Shown: one piece after another, positions 34,492-43,676 of the stretch
Layout of the letters: each line of letters opens with the position of its first letter
Numbering within the stretch: position 1 is the stretch's first letter
Origin: Marmoricola sp.
GTDB taxonomy: Bacteria > Actinomycetota > Actinomycetes > Propionibacteriales > Nocardioidaceae
Length of the DNA: 64,000 nt
Direction of reading: 5' to 3'
Assembly: GCA_025965315.1 (NCBI GenBank)
Contig: JAOPXD010000159.1
Coordinates: 1 to 64,000, forward strand
Program-made: the position numbers and the translations under genes
The notes under the pieces: model-generated
The model's database searches: none
The model's input: only the letters and a program-made list of their open reading frames with translations
What the model was told of the DNA's origin: nothing

Positions 34492-35798
34492 TTGGGGCCT
34501 CCCGGGTAGAGCAGCATCTTGAAGAGCTGCTCGAGACTGATGGGCAGGTCGCTGACCGAGCCCACGCCGAACCCTGGCTGGAAGTGGATGGTCGAACCGT
34601 TCCGGTCCGTCATCTTGCTGGCGTTGTCCATGCCGGCGATCATCGTTCCCAGCTCCTTATAGAACGGGGTGGTCGTGCTGCCGCTGCCGGCGTACTGACC
34701 GGTTCCTGTCCAGGGCGACAGCAACGTGTGGATGATCGGCCCGTTGACGCGCTCCAAGGGTGCTCCGTCGACATCGTGGAGAACCTTGGTGCCGACCCGG
34801 GCGGACGGAACCAGTGATTGCACCAACGGTCGCAGGTCCACCAGCGCCGGACGCAGGTCGTGCACCACCGGGCGTGCCTCGACCAGTGCGGGCTGCAACC
34901 GTGCGAGCAGGTGGTCGAGTCGTGTCGCGACCGGCTCGGCGCTCTTCGAGGTGGCCTTGAGGTGGTCGAGCGAGACACTTAGAGCCGCCAGTCCGGTCCG
35001 GGCGTTGCTCAACGCTTGAGGCATCAGCTTGATGGAGCTGCTGATGGCGTACTTCTGGTCGTCGAGGATCGCGCTGGTGCGGTCGAGTCCGTCGATGACC
35101 GCTGCGAGCTGCCCCTGCTTCGCCGTCAGCACCCGACCGATGTTGTCGAGGTTCGAGACGATCTTGCTCAGGTCCGTGTTCGGGTTGGTGCCGCGGAGCG
35201 CTTCAAGAACCGCACCCGCGGGTCGCAGCGTCCCGGGCGCATCCTTGAGAACCTGCCGGACGCTCGTCTGTCCCTTCGGCGTCAACGTGGAGTTGAGGTC
35301 GCGGACTGTTCGCTGTACCCCGACCCGTGCAGCCGGGTTGAGCGTCTCCAGGACGCGGTCCAGCTCGACCGGGATCGTGGTGCGGGAGTCAGGGATGACG
35401 CTGTGCAGCGTTCCGGGATCGCCGCCCGGGCGGAGGTCGACGTAGTAGTTGCCACCGAGAAGCGTGGTGGGGCGGATCGCCGCCATCGGGGACAGTCGCA
35501 GCTTGGTGCTGGTGCCGTCGTCGACCTTCATCGTGACCCGGGTGACACCCGAGGGATCGTGGTGCACGCCGGTGACGATGCCGACCGGGACCCCGGCGAT
35601 CTTGACCTTGGTCACGTACGGCCGCATCCGGTAGTCACGCTTGAAGTCGGCCTGGACCGCCTCGCCGCGGTGAAGAGTCGTCGAGATGCGTGCCTTCTGG
35701 AACAGCGACAGCGCCACGACGAGCGCGATCGTCAGGAGCACGACGCCGAGCTTGAAGCTCGATGCGCGCTCGAGGCGTCCTAGCAGCCCACCCTTCAT
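34488..35798 (-). CDS. mceD: Mce-family substrate-binding protein (MceD position)
   Basis: 436 residues: anchor helix (about 16-33), MCE domain ([40 protein letters not shown]), [14 protein letters not shown], then helical repeats and a divergent C-terminus ([20 protein letters not shown]). It contains no cysteine. Start and stop overlap MceC and MceE by 4 nt each. Assigned to the fourth position by order; sequence shows it to be the most divergent of the six at the C-terminus. Confidence 0.88.
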   Translation of the reverse strand: MKGGLLGRLERASSFKLGVVLLTIALVVALSLFQKARISTTLHRGEAVQADFKRDYRMRPYVTKVKIAGVPVGIVTGVHHDPSGVTRVTMKVDDGTSTKLRLSPMAAIRPTTLLGGNYYVDLRPGGDPGTLHSVIPDSRTTIPVELDRVLETLNPAARVGVQRTVRDLNSTLTPKGQTSVRQVLKDAPGTLRPAGAVLEALRGTNPNTDLSKIVSNLDNIGRVLTAKQGQLAAVIDGLDRTSAILDDQKYAISSSIKLMPQALSNARTGLAALSVSLDHLKATSKSAEPVATRLDHLLARLQPALVEARPVVHDLRPALVDLRPLVQSLVPSARVGTKVLHDVDGAPLERVNGPIIHTLLSPWTGTGQYAGSGSTTTPFYKELGTMIAGMDNASKMTDRNGSTIHFQPGFGVGSVSDLPISLEQLFKMLLYPGGPK

Positions 35799-37072
35799 CG
35801 TCCGTTACCTCCGAGAATGGTCGTTGCACGTTCCTGCGAAGCCTTGCCAGGAGCGGGATAGGGGTCGCGGTGGACGAACGGGTCCCGGATTCCGAGAATC
35901 CCGTCCGCAGATTCAGGCCGCACCACGAGATCGATCCGGAGGTAGTGGCCGGACTTGTCGGAGGGACGGTTCGCGCTGTCCCAGTAGGTGAAGAACCGAG
36001 CGATCTCCGGTGCGTACGGCGCCAGCACTGCGGTAGGAGTCCGGGCTGAGTTGAGCAGTGCCTCGACCTCGGGGGACAACGGCCGCGCGTCAGCCAGCAG
36101 GTGCGTCAGGGACGTCACCGCAGGCGCCGCCGTCCTGGCAACGCCCGGGACCTTGTCCAACGGCGACACGACGTCGTCGAGCGTTCCTTCCAGGTTGGCT
36201 TCCGAGGCCCCCAAGGCGCGTGCGCCGGGGCTGAGCGTGCGCATCCCTGCCTGGAGGTCGGCCAGCGGACTACGCAGAGCGACCAGGGCACGGCGGGCCG
36301 AGCTCAGCGTCGCCGGTGCTTCGTCGAGGGTCTGGCCGATCGCTGACGCATCGGCGCCCTTGCCGCTGTCCAGCGCCGCGAGGGTGGTGCCGAGGTTCTT
36401 GGTCAGCTCTGCAACGGTCGCCGAGCGTCCGCGGAACCGGCTGGCAAGAGTATCGGTGTTGACGAGCAGGCCGGCGAGATTCGTCTGGGGTGCGGCGGCG
36501 GCACGAGACACGGTGCCGAGGTCCGGCAGGACCACGGGAGCCTGCGTCAGGAAGTCCTGCAGCGCCTGACTCTGTCCGTCGAGACCGCCACCCACCTGCT
36601 GGAGCAAGCCTCGGGTGGCATTCCGGGTCTTCGCGTCGAACGTATCGAGCACCTGGTCGAGCGCAGCCGGCGGCGTCGTGCGCGACTCGGTGATCATGTC
36701 GTTCGCAGTGATCTGACCGGTCCGGCGAGTGCCTTGGGTGAGCTCCACGAAGTTCTGACCGAGTGCCGATCGTGACGACACCTCGGCGGTCGCGTCGCGG
36801 TACACCTTCTGGTCCGGGTCGAGCTGCAGCTCAACGACAGCGCGGTCGCCCTTCAGCTCGATCGACCGGACCTGACCGATGCGAACGCTCGCTTCTCGCA
36901 CGTCGTCCCCGACGCGAAGGTCACCGACCGAGGAGAACGACGCATTGACGAAGGAGTGGCGCTGGCCCGGCAGGCCCGTCGACGCCGTCAGGGCGATGTA
37001 GACCGCACCTGCCAGTACGGCGAGCAGCCCGACCCCCACCCACATGGTTTTCGCAGTCGACGTCGTACTCAT
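35795..37072 (-). CDS. mceC: Mce-family substrate-binding protein (MceC position)
   Basis: 425 residues: anchor (about 9-30), MCE domain (FVNASFSSVGDLRVGDDVREASVRIGQVRSI), ALGQNFVELTQG, ALDQVLDTFDAKTR, helical region and C-terminal DKSGHYLRIDLVV. It contains no cysteine and no lipobox. Overlaps MceD by 4 nt. The aligned DxVLxxxDxxTR and GHYLR motifs show common descent with the other Mce proteins of this operon. Confidence 0.88.
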   Translation of the reverse strand: MSTTSTAKTMWVGVGLLAVLAGAVYIALTASTGLPGQRHSFVNASFSSVGDLRVGDDVREASVRIGQVRSIELKGDRAVVELQLDPDQKVYRDATAEVSSRSALGQNFVELTQGTRRTGQITANDMITESRTTPPAALDQVLDTFDAKTRNATRGLLQQVGGGLDGQSQALQDFLTQAPVVLPDLGTVSRAAAAPQTNLAGLLVNTDTLASRFRGRSATVAELTKNLGTTLAALDSGKGADASAIGQTLDEAPATLSSARRALVALRSPLADLQAGMRTLSPGARALGASEANLEGTLDDVVSPLDKVPGVARTAAPAVTSLTHLLADARPLSPEVEALLNSARTPTAVLAPYAPEIARFFTYWDSANRPSDKSGHYLRIDLVVRPESADGILGIRDPFVHRDPYPAPGKASQERATTILGGNGR

Positions 37073-37073
37073 G

Positions 37074-38453
37074 TCAGAGACCCCCTAGCAGTGAGCTCAG
37101 GAGGTTGTTCTCCTGCTTTTCGGTCAGTCCGGTACCGGGAGCCTTCGTCGTCGAGGAACTCGACTTCGAGCCGCCGAGCAACCCGCTCAGAAGACCACCG
37201 AGCGAGCCCTTCTTCTTGCCGCCGGACGCAGCCCCCGAGCCGGAGAGCCCCCCGAGAAGCCCGGAGAGCGAGCCGCCTCCCTTGGTCGCCGGCACCAGGC
37301 CGGTGGCGATCTCAGTAGTGATGACGAGATGGGCCCGGAAGTAGTGGGACAGGCCATCCTCGCCGTTGGTGGTCAGAGCCCAGTACTTCACGAAGTCGAG
37401 CACGTCCGAGAGGTTGTCGAGCAGGTGCTGGGCGATCGGGCGCGCGCTGTGCACCGTCCCCTGGAGATCAGGACCGGCCCGGCGAAGCGATTCAGCGACC
37501 GGCAACGCGTTCTGGATCAGCGCCTTTCCCTGGACCAGGACCGGATCAAGCGCCTTCAGCGCCGGGTCGGCTGCAGCGGAAAAGGTGTCCAGCTCACGGC
37601 TGAGGTCGACCAGGCGATCCGTGGTGGGGCGGATCGCACGCAGGTTCGGGGTCGTCGCCGCCGCGGCGCCGGCGAGGTCGTGCAACGTCGCCTTCGCGTC
37701 CACGAGCGCACTGGGCAGCTCGGAGAGGGTCTGGTCGAGCTGCGGCTGCTTGGCAGCCGTCACGCGCAGAAGCGAGTCTGCCGTTCCCACCAGCTTGTTC
37801 AGGCTGCGGCCTCGATCGGTGGCGAGTGCCCCGGTCAGCGGCTCCAACGAGGTGATCAGGTGCGTGAGGACGGAGCTCTGGTCGTTCAGGACCCCCACCA
37901 GCTCGTCGGTGCTCTGCAGCGCAGGGGTGAGCGCCTTGATCGCGTTCCGGGTGTTCGCCCCGTTTCCGGCGAGTCCTTCGCCGAGCGTGGTCACCAACGC
38001 CGAGAGCGCCGCTCCGGTGGGCTGGTCCACGGTGTCGAGAACCTGGTCGAGGTCGGTGGCGGCCCCGGTGTGAGCAGTACTGAGCGCTCCCCCCGTAGGC
38101 AGCACCGGCGCCGAGGCGGTCCCCCGGGTCAGGTCGACGTAGCGCTCTCCGAGCAAGCCCACCGGTCGGACGGTCGCCCGAGCGTCCGTGTGGACCGGGA
38201 GGGCTTCCTTCTCGAGACGGATGCCGACCTTGGCCTTGCCGTGGTCGACCTTGATCGAGTCGATCACGCCGACCTTGACGCCGTTCATCTTCACGTCGTT
38301 GCCCTTGATCAGCGGGCTTGCGTCGGTGAAGTACGCGTACATGGTCGTCTGGTCCGCTCCACCCTTGACGAAGGTGAGTCCCAGGACGGATACCAACCCG
38401 AAGACGGTCACACCGATGACCCATCGAGCCGGGACCGAGAGTCTGCCGATCAT
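37074..38453 (-). CDS. mceB: Mce-family substrate-binding protein (MceB position) with low-complexity tail
   Basis: 459 residues: anchor (about 10-30), MCE domain (YAYFTDASPLIKGNDVKMNGVKVGVI), LLGERYVDLTRG, DLDQVLDTVDQPT, helical part and GLSHYFRAHLVI. The last 80 residues or so are low complexity, rich in Gly, Leu, Ser and Lys, with repeated SGLLGGLSG-like units (LSGLLGGL, LGGLLSGLLGG, LLSSLLGGL). Such a tail is not seen in the other five and could bind wall polymer or help assembly. It contains no cysteine. Confidence 0.88.
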   Translation of the reverse strand: MIGRLSVPARWVIGVTVFGLVSVLGLTFVKGGADQTTMYAYFTDASPLIKGNDVKMNGVKVGVIDSIKVDHGKAKVGIRLEKEALPVHTDARATVRPVGLLGERYVDLTRGTASAPVLPTGGALSTAHTGAATDLDQVLDTVDQPTGAALSALVTTLGEGLAGNGANTRNAIKALTPALQSTDELVGVLNDQSSVLTHLITSLEPLTGALATDRGRSLNKLVGTADSLLRVTAAKQPQLDQTLSELPSALVDAKATLHDLAGAAAATTPNLRAIRPTTDRLVDLSRELDTFSAAADPALKALDPVLVQGKALIQNALPVAESLRRAGPDLQGTVHSARPIAQHLLDNLSDVLDFVKYWALTTNGEDGLSHYFRAHLVITTEIATGLVPATKGGGSLSGLLGGLSGSGAASGGKKKGSLGGLLSGLLGGSKSSSSTTKAPGTGLTEKQENNLLSSLLGGL

Positions 38454-39685
38454 TGGAGGCCGCTTCCGTTGGCGTCAGTCCAGGGCTGCCCCTCGGCCTC
38501 ACCGGGAAGACGCGTAGACGTCTTGGTGATGCCGGGCGGCAGGATCCCCGGGTTTACGTTCACACTTGTCGTGCCCTCTTCGACGAAGGCCCGCAGGTAG
38601 TGGCCGTTGCTGTCGTAGTTCGCTGCCGCGGAGCCCCAGTTGGACAACCACCCGGCCAGCTCGGGGGTGTACGGGCGCAGGTACTTGATCGCAGGTTCGG
38701 CATTCGTCCCCGCGGTCTTGAGCTGGGGCACCACCGAGCTCAAGCCGGCAAGAAGGCCTGGAGTCTCGCCGAGAAGCTGGTCGAGGGCACCGAGGGTCGG
38801 CTCGAGCTCTGCGACAGCGGGCCTGAGATCCTGCAGGACCGGGCTGAGCTCCCGGGCTACCGCGGGAAGGCGCGCTGTGGCCGGCTTGAGATCCGCCAGC
38901 AGCGGTAGCGCCGCCTGAACCGTCGAGGGAACCTTGTCCAACGTCGTGTCAGCCTGATCGATGGTTCCGGGCAGCTCCGCGAGTACCTGCTGCAGTGCTT
39001 CGCGACTTGCTGCGACAACGTTCACCGACGACGTCAGGTGGCTGATGGTCGAGGAGACGCTGGCGTCCTTCGCCTGCACGATCGAGCTCATCTGGTGGAG
39101 CCGGGTGACCAACGTGCGGATGGCGGGACCGTCGGATCCGATTCCCTCCAGCACCTGGCCCAGTGCCTGTACGGCGGGGCCTGCGCTCTGGAGCGTGGAC
39201 TGAAGGTTCGACTGGCTGCCGGACAAGGTCGTGTCGAGCCGGGCGAGCAACGACTGCAGGGCGGCGCGCGTCGGAGCGTCCAGCGCGGCCAGGACCTGGT
39301 CGAGCTCGACACGATCGGTCGAGCCCTCGATCAGCGCGCCGTTCGGGAGCTTCGCGTTCTTGCTGGGTCCAGCGGTCAGGTCGACGATTCGCTCGCCGAG
39401 CAAGGCCTTCCAGGAGATGCGTGCCGTGGTTCCGTCGTGGAGCGGAGCGAACGAGCTCTTCAGCTTCAGGGTGACGACGGCCTTGCCGTCCTTGGCCTGG
39501 AGCTTCGCCACCGACCCTGCCGGGGCGCCGTTGACCTGGACCTGAGAACCCTTCACGAGGTTCGTCGCGGCTGGCATCACCACCTGAACCTCGTAGCCCC
39601 CACCGCCGCCTCGGAGCGCGACGATGCCGACGCCCGCGAGAACGACAGCACCCGCGACGATGACAGCAGTTGGACGACCGGCCAT
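38450..39685 (-). CDS. mceA: Mce-family substrate-binding protein (MceA position)
   Basis: 411 residues starting at the ATG 1 nt after the ATPase gene; a longer reading would run into that gene. Short anchor (about 5-23), MCE domain (YEVQVVMPAATNLVKGSQVQVNGAPAGSV), LLGERIVDLTAG, ELDQVLAALDAPTR, helical tail, then DSNGHYLRAFVEEG. No cysteine. First of six Mce genes; overlaps MceB by 4 nt. Confidence 0.88.
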   Translation of the reverse strand: MAGRPTAVIVAGAVVLAGVGIVALRGGGGGYEVQVVMPAATNLVKGSQVQVNGAPAGSVAKLQAKDGKAVVTLKLKSSFAPLHDGTTARISWKALLGERIVDLTAGPSKNAKLPNGALIEGSTDRVELDQVLAALDAPTRAALQSLLARLDTTLSGSQSNLQSTLQSAGPAVQALGQVLEGIGSDGPAIRTLVTRLHQMSSIVQAKDASVSSTISHLTSSVNVVAASREALQQVLAELPGTIDQADTTLDKVPSTVQAALPLLADLKPATARLPAVARELSPVLQDLRPAVAELEPTLGALDQLLGETPGLLAGLSSVVPQLKTAGTNAEPAIKYLRPYTPELAGWLSNWGSAAANYDSNGHYLRAFVEEGTTSVNVNPGILPPGITKTSTRLPGEAEGQPWTDANGSGLQ

Positions 39686-39686
39686 C

Positions 39687-40523
39687 TCAGTCCATCCCCA
39701 GCGGACCGGCGGAGTCGCCGGCGAGGAACTGGCGGACGAACGGGTCCTCCGTGGCGAACGCATCCTCGGTGGCCCCGTAGTGCACGAGCTTGCCCTGCCA
39801 CACCATCCCGACGTAGTCGCTGGTGGAGCGCGCCGCCTGGATGTTGTGCGTGACCAGGAGGTAGGTGCCGCCGTGCTCGTCGTGCATCTTCTTGATCAGG
39901 TCGCACAACAAGCTGGTGCGCACCGGGTCCAGACCGGAGTCCGGCTCGTCGAACAGCACGATGTCGGGGTTGAGGATGAGACCGCGGGCGAACCCTGCGC
40001 GCTTGCGCATCCCACCGGAGACCTCGCTGGGGAACTTGTGCGCCGAACGCTCGAGACCGACCTCGGACAACCGGGTCATCACCGTGTGCCCGATCTCCGC
40101 CTCGGACAGATCGGTGTGCTTGCGCAGGGGGAACGCGACGTTGTCGTAGACGTTCATGGATCCGAACAGCGCACCGTCCTGGAACAGGACTCCGAACCGC
40201 TTGCGCATCTCGTAGCGCTCGTGCTCGCTCAGCTTCCAGATGTCCTGCCCGAAAACGCGTACCTCTCCCTGGTCGGGCGCGAGCAGGCCCACCAGGTGCT
40301 TGAGCAGGACGCTCTTGCCGGTACCTGACGGCCCGAGGACCGTCGTGATCGCGTTGTCCTTGAAATCGATCGTCAGGCCCTGCAGGACCTTGAAGTCGCC
40401 GAACGCCTTGTGCACGTCGCGAACCTGCATGGTGTGGTTGGTGCTCGCACCCGTGGTAGGCGCGTTCTGGTCCGACCGGTGCAGCGGAGCTGTCGTCGGC
40501 GAGAGGTCGAGGGCTGCGTTCAT
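39687..40523 (-). CDS. mceG: Mce transporter ATPase (MceG/MlaF type)
   Basis: 278-residue ABC ATPase: Walker A GPSGTGKS, Q-loop FGVLFQDGALFG, signature VSGGMRKRAGFARGL, Walker B IVLFDEPDSGLDP, switch His in LLVTHN. The LFQDGALF and SGGMRKR patterns are those of MlaF/MceG, powering YrbE permeases. About 30 extra residues precede the core. In mycobacteria MceG is encoded away from the mce operons; here it is between the permease and Mce genes, so this operon is self-sufficient. AGGAG is 7 nt before the ATG. Confidence 0.93.
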   Translation of the reverse strand: MNAALDLSPTTAPLHRSDQNAPTTGASTNHTMQVRDVHKAFGDFKVLQGLTIDFKDNAITTVLGPSGTGKSVLLKHLVGLLAPDQGEVRVFGQDIWKLSEHERYEMRKRFGVLFQDGALFGSMNVYDNVAFPLRKHTDLSEAEIGHTVMTRLSEVGLERSAHKFPSEVSGGMRKRAGFARGLILNPDIVLFDEPDSGLDPVRTSLLCDLIKKMHDEHGGTYLLVTHNIQAARSTSDYVGMVWQGKLVHYGATEDAFATEDPFVRQFLAGDSAGPLGMD

Positions 40524-40558
40524 GTCAGGTCTCCTGGAGGCGGGATCGGGTAGGCCGG

Positions 40559-41419
40559 CTAGTTGCCGATAGGAGCGTTGGGGGCCAAGCCCCAGAACAG
40601 CTGCGTGGTCAGGAGGCCGATCACGTGGATCAGGACCATGTTCAGCATCATCGACTTGGCGGTGTTCCTGCCGACGCCGACCGGGCCGCCCTTGGCGGTG
40701 AATCCGTAGTAGCAGCCGACGAACACGATGACCGTGCCCATGATCATCACCTTGGTCAGGGAGTAGGTGAAGTCGAGCGGGTTCTGGAAGAGCCAGAAGA
40801 TCAGGGAGTAGCCGCCGTGCGATACCCCGCCGTACTGGACGACCGCGACGAGCCACTGCGAGAAGTACATGACGGCAAGACCGACGAAGTAGAGGAACGG
40901 CATCGCGATCCAGGCGGCCAGGACACGGGTACCGACCAGGTAGCTTCGCGACCTGATCCCCATCACCTCCATCGCGTCGATCTCCTCGGAGATGCGCATC
41001 GATCCGATCTCGGCGACGAGGCCGCACCCGACCTTCGCAGCGAGGATGTAGCCCCACATGTACGGCGACAGCTCGCGGAGGCTGCAGTACGCCGTGAACA
41101 CGCCGGTGTAGCTCGGGGCGCCGATTGCCTTGAGCGTGTAGTTCGCCTCGGTGCCGCAGACCGTTCCGATCACGAACTCCATCGCCCAGATGATCAAGGC
41201 GCTGGACATGACCAGGACGGCGCACTGCCGGATGATCTCGAAGACGTAGAGCCGCAGGGTCGGTAGCTCCCTGACCGTCTGCGCCGAGAAGCGGGCGATG
41301 TCGCCGGCCGTCGACACGGCAGCCTTCACGCCTGCGCCCACGCCGGCGAAGCTGATCTCGCCGTCCTCGGGCTGGGGTGGCGCAAGGGTCTCGGGGGCAC
41401 GCTCCAGATGAGTGGTCAT
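40559..41419 (-). CDS. yrbEB: YrbE/MlaE-type permease, subunit B
   Basis: 286-residue integral membrane permease of the MlaE family with about five to six helices. Landmarks: EIGSMRISEEIDAMEVMGI (the conserved coupling-helix region), then KGGPVGVGRNTAKSMM near the C-terminus. It pairs with YrbEA to form the inner-membrane channel on which the Mce hexamer sits. The N-terminal 35 residues are polar and cytoplasmic. Confidence 0.92.
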   Translation of the reverse strand: MTTHLERAPETLAPPQPEDGEISFAGVGAGVKAAVSTAGDIARFSAQTVRELPTLRLYVFEIIRQCAVLVMSSALIIWAMEFVIGTVCGTEANYTLKAIGAPSYTGVFTAYCSLRELSPYMWGYILAAKVGCGLVAEIGSMRISEEIDAMEVMGIRSRSYLVGTRVLAAWIAMPFLYFVGLAVMYFSQWLVAVVQYGGVSHGGYSLIFWLFQNPLDFTYSLTKVMIMGTVIVFVGCYYGFTAKGGPVGVGRNTAKSMMLNMVLIHVIGLLTTQLFWGLAPNAPIGN

Positions 41420-41432
41420 GCGTCGTACGTCC

Positions 41433-42314
41433 TCACTTGTAGACCTGCATGTTCGGGTTCAAGCCGAGAAGGACTGCGGTGAAGAGGGAGTTGACGACGA
41501 AGATCCCGGCGAACGAGATGACCACCGCCTGGTTCACGGCTCGTCCCACACCGATCGGACCGCCCTGGGCGTTCAACCCCTTGTAGCAGCAGACGACCCC
41601 GATGATCAGACCGAAGATCGTGGTCTTCAGGACGCTGCCCCACAGGTCGGTGACCGTCGCGTTGGCAAAGAAGCTGGAGAGGAACCCGCCGGACGTCGCC
41701 CCGAGGATCGGGACAGCCGCGATGTAGCCGCCCAGGCATCCGAACGAGAGCGCGACGAGGTCGAGCAGGCCGGTCATGATCGTCACGGCGATGACCCGCG
41801 GTACGACGAGCGCCCGCACGGGATCGATACCCAGGACCTCGAGCGCGTCGATCTCCTCCCGGATGCGTCGCGCGCCGAGGTCGGCGGTCATCGCGGCGCC
41901 GACGACGCCGGCCACGACCATCGCGTTGATCCAGGGAGCGAACTCCCGGACGCTGGCCATGATGAAGAAGGACCCGAGGCGCTCGGGGATGCCGAACAAG
42001 TTGTAGATGTTGCCACCCTGGAGACCAGGAGCTCCGAATCCGAAGGCGACGGTCGATACGGCCATCGGGATCCAGCAGAGCTTGAGAACGTCGAACATCT
42101 GGTCGCGGACGTCACCCCAGTACCCCCGCGGGTGCCGGACAGCACTCCACACGACGGTCCCGAGCAGCAGGCCCATCTCGCCCATCGGGATCAGGATGCG
42201 CTCGACCCACCGCGGGGTCCGGATGGCCGGAGCCCTGGTGGCCACGGCGGACGATCCGTCGACGGGGCCTTGACTCGATCCGACAGCGGGCACTCGCTCA
42301 GATGTTGATGTCAT
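41433..42314 (-). CDS. yrbEA: YrbE/MlaE-type permease, subunit A
   Basis: 293-residue MlaE-family permease and first gene of the mce operon. Landmarks: ADLGARRIREEIDALEVLGIDPVRALVVPR and NAQGGPIGVGRAVNQAVV. ATG at 42314 was chosen because AGGAG lies 9 nt upstream; a longer in-frame extension would run through the promoter. An operator copy lies 56 nt upstream of the start. Together with YrbEB, the ATPase and MceA-F it forms a complete lipid-type importer. Confidence 0.92.
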   Translation of the reverse strand: MTSTSERVPAVGSSQGPVDGSSAVATRAPAIRTPRWVERILIPMGEMGLLLGTVVWSAVRHPRGYWGDVRDQMFDVLKLCWIPMAVSTVAFGFGAPGLQGGNIYNLFGIPERLGSFFIMASVREFAPWINAMVVAGVVGAAMTADLGARRIREEIDALEVLGIDPVRALVVPRVIAVTIMTGLLDLVALSFGCLGGYIAAVPILGATSGGFLSSFFANATVTDLWGSVLKTTIFGLIIGVVCCYKGLNAQGGPIGVGRAVNQAVVISFAGIFVVNSLFTAVLLGLNPNMQVYK

Positions 42315-42369
42315 GAATCGCTGCTCCTGTCCGCTGCGCAGTGCTCGATGAATGGGCGCTCGTTTTTCT

Positions 42370-42378
42370 GGTAGGACC
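42370..42378. promoter_or_regulatory. GGTCnGACC-type operator, copy 9, before the mce operon
   Basis: GGTAGGACC in the context TTCTGGTAGGACCAAACTC, 56 nt upstream of yrbEA. On the minus strand it reads TTTGGTCCTACC, sharing the TTTGGTC half with copies 1, 3 and 8. It ties the transporter to the same putative regulon. Confidence 0.5.
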
Positions 42379-42411
42379 AAACTCCTCTGTCCAGCCGTCT
42401 CGGGCATCCCC

Positions 42412-42439
42412 CCTTGGGTAGATCCCCGTCCCCCGATGA
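42412..42439. promoter_or_regulatory. G-rich element upstream of yrbEA
   Basis: On the minus strand the sequence contains GGGGGACGGGGATC and GGGGGGA. Similar minus-strand G-rich strings (GGGGGAGAGA, GGGGGAGGGAG) occur before the SCP2/reductase genes and the alcohol dehydrogenase. MalT-type LuxR activators use GGGGA-rich boxes. Weak evidence, noted for comparison. Confidence 0.25.
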
Positions 42440-42443
42440 GCCA

Positions 42444-43676
42444 TTACGACGCCAGCTCCTTGAGCGGGGTCCCCGGATCGCGGAGCTTGTCGAGGTCCAC
42501 CTCGGTGCCCCGGTCGATCAGCTGCTTGCCGAGCATGAAATCGGCGCCGCTGTTCACCGTCTCGACAGCCCGGACGCGTCGTCCCTCGCAGTGGTACATC
42601 GCGAACCGCCCGGAGGCCTGGTCGCCTCGGACGATCGCGGTGTCGGCGGTGTGCAGCAGCCCCACGATCTTGACCTTCACGTCGAACTGGTCCGACCAGA
42701 ACCAGGGGACCTCGGGCTTCGGAGCACCCTGACCCAGGATGGTCGACACAGCCTGCTTGGCCTGTTCGACCGCGCTCGGGATGCTTTCCAGGCGGAAGCT
42801 CCCGGGGTAGTGCTGCAGTGGGCGACGGGTGACGTCGCCGACCGCGAAGACCGCGGGGTCGCTCGTCCGGGCGTGCCCGTCGACGACGACCCCGCCGTCG
42901 CAGGCGAGCCCGGCATCGCGGGCAAGCCTGTCGTGCGGCAGTGCGCCGACCCCGACGAGGGTTCCGTCGCACGCGAGCTCACGACCGTCCTCGAGGGCCA
43001 CTGCCCCGACCGATCCATCGCCCCGGTCGAGGAATCCCGCCACCTGGGCGGCGGTGAGGATCTCGGTTCCCTGCTCTCGGTGGTGCCGATCGAGCCAGGC
43101 GGCGAGCTCGGGGCTGGCTACCCGGGCCAGAACCCGGTCCTCACGCTCGATCACCGTGGCCGTTCCTCCGAGGTGGTGCGATGACGCCGCTACCTCCAGC
43201 CCGACATAGCCGCCTCCGACCACCGCCAGGTGCTTCCCCGGCTGCACCAGCGTCGAGAGCTGGTGGGCGTCGCCCCGGGTACGGAGCTCGTGGACGTTGC
43301 GCAGCGCGCTGCCCGGCAGGTCGAGTCGTCGCGGCACTGCGCCAGTGGCGAGGACCAGGACGTCGTACCCGAGAACTTCTCCGGACCCCAGGGTGAGCTT
43401 CTTCGCCGCGAGGTCCAGGGAGTCGACCTCGGTACCGAGCCGGAGGTCGATGCGTTGCTCACCGTAGAAGCTCTCGGGGCGGATCAGGAGCTCCTCAGCC
43501 GACATCTGTGCCTTGAGGTAGCTCTTGGAGAGGGGTGGCCTCTGGTAGGGGAGATCCAGCTCCTCGCTGAGCAGGACGACGTCTCCGTCGAACCCGTGCT
43601 GCCGGAGGAGCGCTGCCGCATTTGCACCGCCGTGGCCAGCGCCGACGATCACGACACGCTCAGCGGACAGATTCAT
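42444..43676 (-). CDS. FAD-dependent ferredoxin reductase (rhodocoxin/putidaredoxin reductase type)
   Basis: 410 residues: FAD-binding VVIVGAGHGGANAAALLR, LPYQRPPLSKSYLK, ATGAVPRRLDLPG, NAD-binding VVGGGYVGLEVAAS, VFAVGDVTRRP and a C-terminal domain with WFWSDQFDVKVKIVGL. These match reductases that pass electrons from NADH to a [2Fe-2S] ferredoxin for P450s. A matching ferredoxin and P450 lie at 47958-49618, completing a class I system though separated by regulators. It overlaps the SCP2-like gene by 17 nt. Confidence 0.92.
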   Translation of the reverse strand: MNLSAERVVIVGAGHGGANAAALLRQHGFDGDVVLLSEELDLPYQRPPLSKSYLKAQMSAEELLIRPESFYGEQRIDLRLGTEVDSLDLAAKKLTLGSGEVLGYDVLVLATGAVPRRLDLPGSALRNVHELRTRGDAHQLSTLVQPGKHLAVVGGGYVGLEVAASSHHLGGTATVIEREDRVLARVASPELAAWLDRHHREQGTEILTAAQVAGFLDRGDGSVGAVALEDGRELACDGTLVGVGALPHDRLARDAGLACDGGVVVDGHARTSDPAVFAVGDVTRRPLQHYPGSFRLESIPSAVEQAKQAVSTILGQGAPKPEVPWFWSDQFDVKVKIVGLLHTADTAIVRGDQASGRFAMYHCEGRRVRAVETVNSGADFMLGKQLIDRGTEVDLDKLRDPGTPLKELAS

